From Desulfobacteraceae bacterium (GTDB taxonomy: Bacteria > Desulfobacterota > Desulfobacteria > Desulfobacterales > JAABRJ01): DNA of 8,712 nt. The notes below the pieces were generated by a model. It ran no database searches and had not been told where the DNA came from. It saw only the letters and a list, made by a program, of their open reading frames with translations. How positions within the stretch are numbered: position 1 is the first letter of the stretch; each line of letters opens with the position of its first letter. The stretch is from assembly GCA_011390985.1 (NCBI GenBank), contig JAABRJ010000116.1, positions 1 to 8,712 of the forward strand. Reading direction: 5' to 3'. The position numbers were made by a program, and so were the translations under genes. Of the stretch, positions 1-6,823 are shown piece by piece.

Positions 1-847
1 CCGGGACAATCTCAAAAATTTTCTGCATCACCGGATCTTTGCCCACCATGTCGAAGAAAGTGTAGCGCTCCTGGATGGCGCTGTTGAACTGGTATTTGAG
101 CGAAAGGTCCGTGACGGTCGAAAGGCCCCCGACCGTGATGCCTTTTTCGTTTTTGAGGGCCATGCAATTGACCCGCACGGGCAGGGATTGACCCTGGCGG
201 GTGATGACCCGCGTTTCCAGACCCGACGGCCCGCTGCCGCCCTCGCCGCCCGCACGAATGGAGCGCATTTCGCGGCACAGATCGCGGCCGAAAACAGAGC
301 TGCACGGCGTGCCCAGCACGCTTTTACGGCTGTAGCCGGTGATCCTCTCGGCCATGGTGTTGAAGAAGGTGATGTGCCCGCCGCGATCCACGGTCAGCAC
401 CCCGATGTCCAGGTTGTCCAGGATGATCTTGAGCCGCAGGTCGTCATAACGGATCCGCCTGATCAGGGCCTTGAAGACCGTGTGGTCCTGAAAGACCTGG
501 ATGCAGCCCAGCGGCGTCTGATCCGGGCCGGTGATCGGGGCCTCGATCTTGGTGATGCTGTGCTCGTCGCTGGTGTGATCGGTGATTTCAATTTCCGCGC
601 ACACTTCGGGTCCGCCCCCCGGCGTCTGCAGCCCGTCCGTGTATTTGCAGGTGCCACCGCAAAGGTAGTCGCGGAACACCTCGTAGCAGAATTTACCGAC
701 CACATCGGCGGCCTTGCGGTCGGTGAGCTGCTCAGCCGAGCGGTTGATGCCCAGGATGCGCCGATCGAGCGAAAGAACAATGCTTCCCAGCGACAGGCAG
801 TCCAGGATTCCGGCCAGTTGCTTGAAACCGATCAGGATGTTTTCCAT
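1..847 (-). CDS. PAS-domain sigma-54 activator, N-terminal 282 residues (3' part beyond left edge)
   Basis: The frame is open without a stop from the ATG at 847 to the window edge. Residues about 10-125 form a first PAS domain and about 135-250 a second. The last visible residues (MVGKDPVMQKIFEIVP, 267-282) match the usual beginning of a sigma-54-interacting AAA+ domain; Walker A and the DNA-binding end lie outside. By family knowledge it would be a cytoplasmic enhancer-binding protein that uses ATP to open sigma-54 RNA polymerase promoters. PAS1 carries a cysteine cluster at C54, C63 and C67, of a kind seen in PAS-containing sigma-54 regulators of Desulfobacterota, perhaps for metal or redox sensing (inference). 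No receiver domain precedes the PAS domains, so it is not a classical response regulator. Its ATG overlaps the kinase TGA by one base (TGATG), which points to one operon and translational coupling. The partial AAA+ start makes the sigma-54 assignment good but not complete. Confidence 0.85.
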   Translation of the reverse strand, partial: MENILIGFKQLAGILDCLSLGSIVLSLDRRILGINRSAEQLTDRKAADVVGKFCYEVFRDYLCGGTCKYTDGLQTPGGGPEVCAEIEITDHTSDEHSITKIEAPITGPDQTPLGCIQVFQDHTVFKALIRRIRYDDLRLKIILDNLDIGVLTVDRGGHITFFNTMAERITGYSRKSVLGTPCSSVFGRDLCREMRSIRAGGEGGSGPSGLETRVITRQGQSLPVRVNCMALKNEKGITVGGLSTVTDLSLKYQFNSAIQERYTFFDMVGKDPVMQKIFEIVP

Positions 848-3126
848 CACGACTCACCGGCAACCGGGAAGGTCAACCGGAAACACGCGCCTTGGCCTTC
901 TGCTGAAACGACCTGGATGTCGCCGCCACAATCCTTGACGATTCCATAGCTGATGGAAAGCCCCAAGCCGGTTCCCTTGCCAACCTCCTTGGTGGTGAAA
1001 AACGGCTCGAAGATCCGGTCGCGCAGCGCTTCGGGGATCCCGCCGCCTGAATCGGCGACCTCCGCGACCACCCGATTGCCGGCCAGATAGGTTTTGAGGT
1101 CGATCCGCTTGGCACCCGGGGGTGGCAGCGCCGTCGCCTGCCAGTGGTCCTCGATGGCATCCCGGGCGTTGATCAGCAGGTTGATGAACACCTGCTCCAG
1201 GCGATCCGCGTCGGCCATCACCAGGGGCAGGTTTGGGTGGTAGTCGCGCTCCACGGCAATCCCCCGGACCTTGAGCTGCTGGCTGAAAAACTCGAAGGCC
1301 TTGTCCAGCACCTGGTTGAGATGCACCTGCGCGAGGGTCATGTCCGACTGCCGGCCGAACTCGCGCATGTGGCTGATGATCTTGGTGGCGCGGTCCACAT
1401 GCCCGTCGATTTCATTGGTCAAGGTATAGAGGATCTCTTCCTGAATCGGCTCCCGGCGGCTGACCTTCTTCCTCAGGAAGCTACTGGCGGTTTTGATCAC
1501 CGACAGCGGCTGGTTGAGCTCGTGGGCCACACCGGTGGCCATCTCCCCGAGGGTAGCCATCTTGCTGGCCTGAATCAGCTGCTGTTCGGCCAGCAGCTGT
1601 TTGGTGATATCGCTGGTGGTCACCAGCAGGACCTTTCTGCCCTGAAACTCGGAGGGGGAAACCCGGATGTCCACGTAAAGCCATTCCCCGGCGCGGTTGC
1701 GGTGCTTGACGCGGTTGATGGCCGCGCTGGTCATGAGCTTAAAGGCGTAATGGTCCCTGTCCTCCTCGGCGAAGATGTCCAGAAAAGGTTTGCGCAGAAT
1801 TTCCGCCTGGGTGAAGCCGTAAACCCGCTCGACGCTCTGGTTGCAGTCCAGCACGTTGAGGGTGTCCAGGTCCAGCACGAAGACCGGATTGGGGATATTG
1901 GTGAAGATCGCCCGGTACTTCTGCTCGGACTTTTCCAGTTTTTCGGCCAGCAGCTTGCGCGGGGTAATGTCCAGACTCATCTCCATGGCGGCGACGATCT
2001 GGCCGCGGTCGTCCAGGACCGGCGTGGTCTTGTAGATCCAGTGGGACACCGTGCCATCCTTGTTGTAGCCCATTTCCTCGCCGGAGTGGGACTGACCGTC
2101 GGCAAAGGTCTTTTCCACCGGGCAATGCTCGCATTTTTGGCGCCGGCCCTTGTAGGCCCTGTAGCAGAAATCCCCCGGGCGGGGGGCAAACTTGTTGGCA
2201 AACTCACGGTTATACTGCAGCAGGCGAAATTCACGGTCCTGCACGGTGATCAGGCAGGGAACGGTCTCAAAAAGGTTCTGGTATTCATCGCGCTGCTGGT
2301 TGAGGGCTTCCTGATTGGCGGCGATCTCTTCCCCCATCCGGTTGATGGCCCTGGCCAGCTGCCCCATTTCATCCTCCTGGCGAATGTCCACACGGCTCCG
2401 GTAGTCGCCATGCCCGATACGCCGTGTGCCGGCGATGAGCTTGCGCACCGGCTGGTTGACGAAGGTCATCACCAACAGAAAAATACCGGTGGACGTCAGC
2501 AGGAACACCACGCCGGCCAGCCCGATGATGCCCTTTTCGATCAGCAGCACCTGCCGGTCGGTTTCCTTGAGGGACACCACCACGTCAAGCGCACCCAGCA
2601 CTTTTTTGGACTCGGGGTGCACATGGCAGGGGTCGGTGGAACAGCCGGGCTCATTGAAAATCGGACTGATGATGCCCAAATGCCGATAGCCGTCGGCAAG
2701 GGCGACGATTCGGGTTCGTTCCGCGAGCCCTAATTTTTCCTGCGGCGGTTCGGTGCGATGGCAGATGTGGCAGGCTTCATCCCGGATGTTGGTGAAGTGG
2801 TCCACTTCGGAATTGCGGTTGGAGAACTTGATCTGGCCGGCTTTGTTGTAAATTCGGATGGCGTCGAGCCCTTCCTGCCCGCCGATATTGGTGATGATCT
2901 GGTTGATGTCGTCCCGGGAGTTGAGCATCATGGCATAGTGGGTGCCGAGACGAATGGTGGTGGTCAAGCGGTCGGCACTGGCGATCACGTCCGCCATGAC
3001 CTTGTTTTTCTGGTAATCGATGGTAAAGTAAGCCCAGGTTGCGATCGACACCAGCAGAGTCAAACCGACTGTCAAAATCAGCTTGGCAATCAGACTGTGG
3101 CGAAGCGTGAGTATTTTTTTGAGCAT
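847..3126 (-). CDS. Membrane sensor histidine kinase with two periplasmic c-heme motifs, HAMP and two PAS domains
   Basis: 759 residues. A transmembrane helix (about 12-34) and a second (about 199-222) flank a periplasmic domain with two c-type heme motifs: CHICH (C119, C122, H123) and a CX4CH motif (C162, C167, H168). Then come HAMP (222-275), PAS1 (280-390) with C321, C332, C335 in a C-x10-C-x2-CP pattern, PAS2 (400-510), HisKA with the phosphoacceptor H535 in GVAHELNQP, and HATPase_c with N649/N653, DSGGG (692), FEPFF (706) and GKGTGLGLS (717). All catalytic boxes look intact, so it should autophosphorylate. Heme attachment in the periplasm is inferred from the motifs; the ligand (redox potential, NO, O2 or other) cannot be read. 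The frame extends to a TTG at 3183, but that TTG lies inside the best -10 box; ATG 3126 follows GGTGAAG at a sensible distance and gives a normal N-terminus. It is the first gene of an operon with the downstream sigma-54 activator and is divergent from a tetraheme cytochrome. Confidence 0.93.
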   Translation of the reverse strand: MLKKILTLRHSLIAKLILTVGLTLLVSIATWAYFTIDYQKNKVMADVIASADRLTTTIRLGTHYAMMLNSRDDINQIITNIGGQEGLDAIRIYNKAGQIKFSNRNSEVDHFTNIRDEACHICHRTEPPQEKLGLAERTRIVALADGYRHLGIISPIFNEPGCSTDPCHVHPESKKVLGALDVVVSLKETDRQVLLIEKGIIGLAGVVFLLTSTGIFLLVMTFVNQPVRKLIAGTRRIGHGDYRSRVDIRQEDEMGQLARAINRMGEEIAANQEALNQQRDEYQNLFETVPCLITVQDREFRLLQYNREFANKFAPRPGDFCYRAYKGRRQKCEHCPVEKTFADGQSHSGEEMGYNKDGTVSHWIYKTTPVLDDRGQIVAAMEMSLDITPRKLLAEKLEKSEQKYRAIFTNIPNPVFVLDLDTLNVLDCNQSVERVYGFTQAEILRKPFLDIFAEEDRDHYAFKLMTSAAINRVKHRNRAGEWLYVDIRVSPSEFQGRKVLLVTTSDITKQLLAEQQLIQASKMATLGEMATGVAHELNQPLSVIKTASSFLRKKVSRREPIQEEILYTLTNEIDGHVDRATKIISHMREFGRQSDMTLAQVHLNQVLDKAFEFFSQQLKVRGIAVERDYHPNLPLVMADADRLEQVFINLLINARDAIEDHWQATALPPPGAKRIDLKTYLAGNRVVAEVADSGGGIPEALRDRIFEPFFTTKEVGKGTGLGLSISYGIVKDCGGDIQVVSAEGQGACFRLTFPVAGES

Positions 3127-3179
3127 GTCTTCACCGCCCGCAGGCCATGGCCGCCGCAATGACGCAATCCTCAAATCAA

Positions 3180-3208
3180 ACAATAACTTAAAATAACTTC
3201 AGGGTCAA
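3180..3208 (-). promoter_or_regulatory. Sigma-70-like promoter of the sensor kinase operon
   Basis: On the minus strand TTGACC (3203-3208) is followed after exactly 17 bases by TATTGT (3180-3185). They match the -35 and -10 consensus at 5 of 6 and 4 of 6 positions. Transcription would start near 3173, leaving a leader of about 47 bases before ATG 3126. This argues against the TTG at 3183 as start codon. It is a prediction from motifs only. Confidence 0.5.
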
Positions 3209-3274
3209 CTGCCCCGCCCGCGCCCGGCATCACCGGCCGCGGATCCCGGTCCCCCTGCGCACCGCTATTCCTTC

Positions 3275-3303
3275 TTGACAAAATCAGGAGATCTAACTAT
3301 GTA
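3275..3303 (+). promoter_or_regulatory. Sigma-70-like promoter of the tetraheme cytochrome
   Basis: A perfect TTGACA (3275-3280) is followed after 17 bases by TATGTA (3298-3303), a weak -10 (3 of 6). Transcription would begin near 3310 and give a leader of about 130 bases. The -35 boxes of this and the divergent kinase promoter are about 66 bases apart, so a regulator bound between them could act on both. Confidence 0.4.
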
Positions 3304-3317
3304 TACCGGAGCCTGGT

Positions 3318-3385
3318 CAAGCGAATCTCGAAGGGTGAGACGCACTTAACTCAGGCTTCCAGATCGAGACACGATTCAGCGCTTG
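3318..3385 (+). promoter_or_regulatory. Candidate structured leader of the cytochrome mRNA
   Basis: Within the predicted leader, CAAGCG (3318-3323) pairs with CGCTTG (3380-3385), TCTCGA (3326-3331) with TCGAGA (3364-3369), and TGAG (3336-3339) with CTCA (3350-3353). The arms are nested, so one long hairpin with an asymmetric bulge on the 3' side is possible. It resembles no riboswitch class that I recognise. Whether it regulates is unknown. Confidence 0.3.
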
Positions 3386-3438
3386 GGGTCTACAGGACCG
3401 CCGAAAATATGAGCTTAACTTCTTCAAGGGGGACGAGA

Positions 3439-3924
3439 ATGTACAGAGTTGGCCTTCTGATTTTGTGTCTGATTGGCATGGTAGCGTATGGCAGCTCATG
3501 GGTCGGCGCCGATCAAAGCCCTGAAAGCATGAGCCAAATGTGCATTCCCATGGGCATTATCGCGCTGCAGCCGCCAGGCGGCGCCGACCAGCAGCGTGCC
3601 GCGGTCGACTTCAACCACTCACTGCACTTCGATTTCAACTGTAAGACCTGCCACCATACCTGGGAAGGCACCGGCGCTGTCCAGAGCTGCTCGACATCCG
3701 GCTGCCACGACCTTGTCAAAACCCCGATGAAGCCTGACAACGCCGGGATTGATGAAGAGATGGCGATCCGCTATTTCAAGCGCGCCTTCCACGCCTCCTG
3801 CATCGGCTGCCACAAACAGATCAAAGAGGCCAATTTAGCACTGGAAATGTCCAGAAAACCGGTCGAAGACAAGCTGGCGGCTACCGGCCCCACCAGCTGC
3901 GCGGAGTGTCATCCCCGCGACTAA
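3439..3924 (+). CDS. Periplasmic tetraheme cytochrome c3 family protein (class III)
   Basis: 161 residues. A signal peptide (about 1-24, cut after WVGA) directs it to the periplasm. Four heme attachment motifs follow: CKTCH (C68-H72), CSTSGCH (C84-H90), CIGCH (C121-H125) and CAECH (C154-H158). The other histidines sit where class III cytochromes place axial ligands: H60 and H63 in FNHSLHF, H73 right after the first motif (CHH), and H118 in AFH. Four bis-histidine hemes are therefore expected. Family members are soluble periplasmic electron carriers between hydrogenases or formate dehydrogenases and membrane redox complexes. The fourth motif is CX2CH rather than the CX4CH common in Desulfovibrio type I c3. 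C35, near the mature N-terminus, is not part of a heme motif. ATG 3439 is chosen over ATG 3409 because GGGGGA precedes it and the signal peptide starts there. It is divergent from the heme-motif kinase, possibly its regulator or partner (inference). Confidence 0.93.
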   Translation: MYRVGLLILCLIGMVAYGSSWVGADQSPESMSQMCIPMGIIALQPPGGADQQRAAVDFNHSLHFDFNCKTCHHTWEGTGAVQSCSTSGCHDLVKTPMKPDNAGIDEEMAIRYFKRAFHASCIGCHKQIKEANLALEMSRKPVEDKLAATGPTSCAECHPRD

Positions 3925-4032
3925 TCGCTCCTGCGGCGCTGGCCAAGGGGCTGGGAAAATGCCGGCCTGCGGCTTGCTTGCCAGACAGCCTGAGCCCCGC
4001 CGGTTGGGGGCACGGCGTTGCAGATGGGTTAT

Positions 4033-4066
4033 GGGGTCGCTTCTTTTGCGGGGGCGGCCCTTTTTG
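4033..4066 (+). terminator. Intrinsic terminator after the cytochrome gene
   Basis: GGGTCGC (4034-4040) pairs with GCGGCCC (4054-4060) with one T-G wobble around a 13-base loop, followed at once by five T (4061-4065). It lies about 110 bases after the cytochrome stop and before the PilZ gene, so the two plus-strand genes are probably separate transcription units. The short stem and large loop make it a moderate candidate. The rest of 3925-4151 shows only GC-rich inverted repeats. Confidence 0.5.
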
Positions 4067-4151
4067 TCGCCACCGGCTGGCGGGCGCATGACGGGTTTGG
4101 GATAACAGGCGCAAGAAAACCCGTCACATCCCCCGGAAAGGAGTGGCCCCC

Positions 4152-4550
4152 GTGAAGGCCTCGGACGTAAGAGAGCGGCTGATCCAACGGATCAACGCCA
4201 TGACCGATGAGCACTGCCGGGATCTGCTGAAGCTGCTCGAGTGGCGAATGCAGGACCAGCGGCGCTTCCCCCGCCAAAACAGCGCCAACCCGTCCCGCTT
4301 TTTCGTTCAAAACCATGAATACCAGGGGGTCATCAAAAACGTCAGCGCTGACGGGATGTTCATCGAATCCCCGCAGAACGTCGCCCCGGGGGAGACGGTG
4401 ACCATTATTTTTTCACTCTTCAGCTTCGAAGACCCCATCCGCATTACCGGCCAAATCGCCTGGAAAGACCGGCACGGCTTCGGCGTTAAACTCGACCTGA
4501 ATCTCCGGGAGCTGATCAAAACCGCCGCCGCCCTCCCGCCCGAGGCCTGA
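4152..4550 (+). CDS. PilZ domain protein, probable c-di-GMP receptor
   Basis: 132 residues, soluble, no signal peptide or membrane segment. An N-terminal helical part (1-35) precedes a PilZ beta-barrel of about 37-125. The two c-di-GMP contacts of the family are present: RxxxR (R37 and R41 in RRFPR) and the N-x-S-x-x-G signature (N63, S65, G68 in NVSADG). The barrel's later GFGVKL (109-114) also fits. PilZ proteins change partner activity when c-di-GMP binds, often in motility, adhesion or polysaccharide output; the partner here cannot be told. The start is GTG 4152: AAAGGAG (4137-4143) lies 8 bases upstream, whereas the GTG at 4143 overlaps that ribosome binding site. The gene stands alone between a putative cytochrome terminator and a strong bidirectional terminator. 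No promoter was convincing. Confidence 0.88.
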   Translation: MKASDVRERLIQRINAMTDEHCRDLLKLLEWRMQDQRRFPRQNSANPSRFFVQNHEYQGVIKNVSADGMFIESPQNVAPGETVTIIFSLFSFEDPIRITGQIAWKDRHGFGVKLDLNLRELIKTAAALPPEA

Positions 4551-4570
4551 GCCTCCACCGGTGGCGTCAT

Positions 4571-4589
4571 TTTCGGCCACAGGCCGTGA
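4571..4589. repeat. Small hairpin CGGCC-ACA-GGCCG
   Basis: A 5-bp stem (4574-4578 with 4582-4586) and a 3-base loop lie between the PilZ stop and the main terminator. It may add to transcript end stability. There is no T run next to it, so it is not itself a terminator. Confidence 0.3.
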
Positions 4590-4594
4590 AATAC

Positions 4595-4645
4595 AAAACG
4601 GCCGCGCCACCCGTCAGCGGGTGAACGCGGCCGTTTATTTTTTTC
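4595..4645. terminator. Strong bidirectional intrinsic terminator
   Basis: An 11-bp perfect outer stem (4596-4606 with 4626-4636) encloses an inner stem CACCCG/CGGGTG (4608-4613 with 4618-4623) with a TCAG loop. A T-rich run follows on the plus strand (from 4634). On the minus strand TTTTGTATTT follows the stem. It sits between the convergent PilZ and SfrB-like genes and can end both transcripts. Confidence 0.88.
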
Positions 4646-4688
4646 CTTTTGGGCAAAGGCCCCTGACTTCTCGGGGCGCCCCAGCCGA

Positions 4689-6641
4689 TCAGACCGCGAT
4701 CGTGACGATGCTGTAACACCGCAGGCAGCGATTGGCCTCCGCCATGGCCTGCGGAATGGTGTAGCCCTCCTCGACCTCTTCAAATGTAAATTTTCGGCTT
4801 TCCGGGGGCAGCATTTTCAGGTGATAGCGTGAGCACCCGCCGACCAAGCCGGTGTTTTCTTGACCATCATAGACCTTGATTTTTTTGAAGAGCTGATCGA
4901 AGCAGTCCTCCTCTTCAGGGTCCAGCGGAAGCCCGTTGATCAAGCGGTCGATGCTGATGGCGGCCTTGCGGGCGCCGGCGCAGGCGGTGATCAGGGCGTT
5001 GGGCCCGGTTTCACAATCGCCGGCGGAGAAGATTTTAGGACGGCTGGTCTGCTTGGTGACCTGGTTGACCACGATGGTGTGCCATTTGCTCACCTCGATG
5101 TCGGAGAGTCCTTCGAGCAGGGCCAGGTTGACCTGCTGGCCGATGGCCGGGACCGCAATGTCGCACGGCATCACGAATTCCGATCCTTCCACCGGCACCG
5201 GGCGACGCCGGCCGCTGGCATCGGGTTCCCCGAGTTTCATGCGGATGCACTCCAGCCCGACGACTTTTCCTTTTTCGGCGACCACGCGCACCGGGGTGGT
5301 CAGGAAATGGAAGTTGACGCCCTCCTCCTCGGCATCGTGAATTTCGACATCTTCGGCCGGCATCTCCTTGCGCGTCCGGCGATACACGAGATTGACATCC
5401 TTTTTATTGATCCGAAAAGAGCAGCGCACACAGTCGATGGCCACGTTGCCGCCGCCGACCACCACCACCTTCTGGCCTTCGGGGTATGGGTCCTGGCCAT
5501 CGTTGATGGCCCGCAGGTACTCGACGCCGGGGATAAACCCCTTGTACCCCTTGTCTTCACCCTCCACCCGCATGTTGGAGCTTCCCTGGGCGCCGACACC
5601 GACAAAAACCGCGTCGTTTTCGGCCTCGAGATCCGAGAGCGTGATGGTCTGCCCCACGGGGGTGTTGTAGTGAATGGTCACGCCCAGCTTTTGGATTTCC
5701 GAGACCTCGTTGCGCAAGATCTGCCGCGGCAGACGATAATCCGGAATACCCACCGCGGCCATACCGCCCGGCTCACCGAGCTGTTCATAAACGGTCACCT
5801 GGTGGCCTTTGCGCGCCAGATGATAGGCACAGGTGGCCCCGGCCGGACCGGCGCCCACAATCGCCACCCGGCCGGTCTTGGTGGACGGCTGCACCCGAAA
5901 GGAGGGCGAGTGGTGTTTGTCCAACTCCTGGTCGGCCACGAAGCGCTTGAGATACTTGATCGAAATCGGTTCGTCCAGCAGCGCCCGCCGGCAATGGGAC
6001 TCGCACGGGCGTACGCAGACCCGACCGACGACCCCTGGAATCGGCAGGCGTTCGCGGATGACATCGAGGGATTCCTGGAACTTGCCCTCCTTGATACACT
6101 CAATATAGGTGGGAATATCCAGGTGAATCGGGCAGGCGTCCATGCAGGGCGCGGTAACCCGGGAGTGGTATGTCCCTGCCGGAATCGTCTGGGCTTCGGC
6201 AACAGCCGCCTGGAACGCTTCCCGGAAATAGGCCAGCGCATGCAAAATCGGCCGGGGGCCGGCCTGGCCGATATGGCACTTGGACGCCTCGCTGACCAGC
6301 TTCGCCAGACTTTCCAACGTTTCGAGATCCAGCGGCCGGCCTTCTCCGCCGCATATGCGCGCCAGGATATCGGCCATCAGCGCGGTACCCAGCCGGCAGG
6401 GGGTGCATTTGCCGCAGGAGGCTCTGCGAACCGCTTCCATGTATGATCGGCTCAGGTCGACCACATTGACGGTTTCCGAGCGCAGGACAATGCCGTACCA
6501 TCCCATCAGGGCCTTGATCTGTTCGTCCTGCTTGAAGTGCTCCGGAAGCGCCACGTTTTCCAGCGGTGCATAGTTCTGGAGCGCTTTTCCGCGATTATCA
6601 ACAACCTCCCCCCCCCAGGAACTGAAGCATATCTCTGTCAT
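4689..6641 (-). CDS. SfrB-like NADPH oxidoreductase: NuoF-type Fe-S domain fused to GltD-type flavoprotein
   Basis: 650 residues, cytoplasmic. Residues about 45-140 match the C-terminal iron-sulfur domain of NuoF: SCGKCTPCR (C76, C79, C82) with the fourth ligand C122 in SKCHIG. The FMN/NADH part of NuoF is absent. Residues 160-235 hold the GltD-type [4Fe-4S] cysteines (C166, C170 in APCMDACP; C209, C213, C217). Then follow an FAD Rossmann motif GAGPAG (263-268), an NADPH site GGGNVA (396-401) with VYRRTRKEMP, the second FAD contact GDCETGPNAL (541-550), and a terminal CLRC (639-642). The order resembles SfrB of the Geobacter SfrAB complex and related GltD-like subunits, which pass electrons between NADPH and iron-sulfur carriers. 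No SfrA/NuoG-like gene lies beside it, so its partner is elsewhere or different. ATG 6641 is chosen because GGGAG lies 7 bases upstream; a GTG at 6644 is also possible. A run of nine G lies in codons 9-12. Confidence 0.87.
   Translation of the reverse strand: MTEICFSSWGGEVVDNRGKALQNYAPLENVALPEHFKQDEQIKALMGWYGIVLRSETVNVVDLSRSYMEAVRRASCGKCTPCRLGTALMADILARICGGEGRPLDLETLESLAKLVSEASKCHIGQAGPRPILHALAYFREAFQAAVAEAQTIPAGTYHSRVTAPCMDACPIHLDIPTYIECIKEGKFQESLDVIRERLPIPGVVGRVCVRPCESHCRRALLDEPISIKYLKRFVADQELDKHHSPSFRVQPSTKTGRVAIVGAGPAGATCAYHLARKGHQVTVYEQLGEPGGMAAVGIPDYRLPRQILRNEVSEIQKLGVTIHYNTPVGQTITLSDLEAENDAVFVGVGAQGSSNMRVEGEDKGYKGFIPGVEYLRAINDGQDPYPEGQKVVVVGGGNVAIDCVRCSFRINKKDVNLVYRRTRKEMPAEDVEIHDAEEEGVNFHFLTTPVRVVAEKGKVVGLECIRMKLGEPDASGRRRPVPVEGSEFVMPCDIAVPAIGQQVNLALLEGLSDIEVSKWHTIVVNQVTKQTSRPKIFSAGDCETGPNALITACAGARKAAISIDRLINGLPLDPEEEDCFDQLFKKIKVYDGQENTGLVGGCSRYHLKMLPPESRKFTFEEVEEGYTIPQAMAEANRCLRCYSIVTIAV
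6608..6616 (-). repeat. Homopolymer of nine G in the coding strand of the SfrB-like gene
   Basis: Nine C on the plus strand (G on the coding strand) fall in codons 9-12 of the oxidoreductase gene, spanning the Trp-Gly-Gly codons. A one-base slip would shift the frame before any functional domain. Confidence 0.9.
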
Positions 6642-6773
6642 CACCCCTCTCCCTTGCGGCCACTAAGGTTATCTTTACAAGGATGGTTCAGTAGCACATC
6701 AGGCCGGCTTTTGCAATTCCTAACCCGCAGGTTTGCAAGGGAAAATGCCTTTCGCCAGGGCCTCTTTGCGAAA

Positions 6774-6810
6774 CGCGGCCGCGCCGAACCGGCGTCGGAC
6801 AGGGGCCGCG
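6774..6810 (-). terminator. GC-rich double hairpin after the repeat-protein gene, weak terminator candidate
   Basis: CGCGGCC (6774-6780) pairs with GGCCGCG (6804-6810); inside, CGCCG (6782-6786) pairs with CGGCG (6790-6794). It lies 14 bases past the stop of the minus-strand gene. Only three T follow in the minus direction, so termination would be inefficient and read-through into the oxidoreductase gene remains possible. The remaining 6645-6773 shows no convincing promoter. Confidence 0.35.
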
Positions 6811-6823
6811 GTTTTACGAAAGA

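Noticed and set aside
188..949. 253-residue plus-strand frame opposite the sigma-54 activator
   Set aside because: An antisense shadow; the minus-strand frame has two PAS domains and the beginning of an AAA+ domain and runs on beyond the edge.
1144..2733. 529-residue plus-strand open frame opposite the sensor kinase
   Set aside because: An antisense shadow of the kinase coding frame caused by high GC; no recognisable domain, whereas the opposite strand encodes a complete kinase.
4008..4021. Possible sigma-54 promoter (GG-N10-GC with TTGCA) for the PilZ gene
   Set aside because: The -24 box fits poorly outside the GG, and a probable terminator lies just downstream of the start it would give.
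4860..6446. 528-residue plus-strand open frame opposite the SfrB-like gene
   Set aside because: An antisense shadow; the minus strand carries all FAD, NADPH and Fe-S motifs in order.
6720..6752. Possible sigma-54 element on the minus strand upstream of the SfrB-like gene (GGCAT...TTGCA)
   Set aside because: The spacing between GG and GC is 11 rather than the required 10 bases, and the -24 box is weak.
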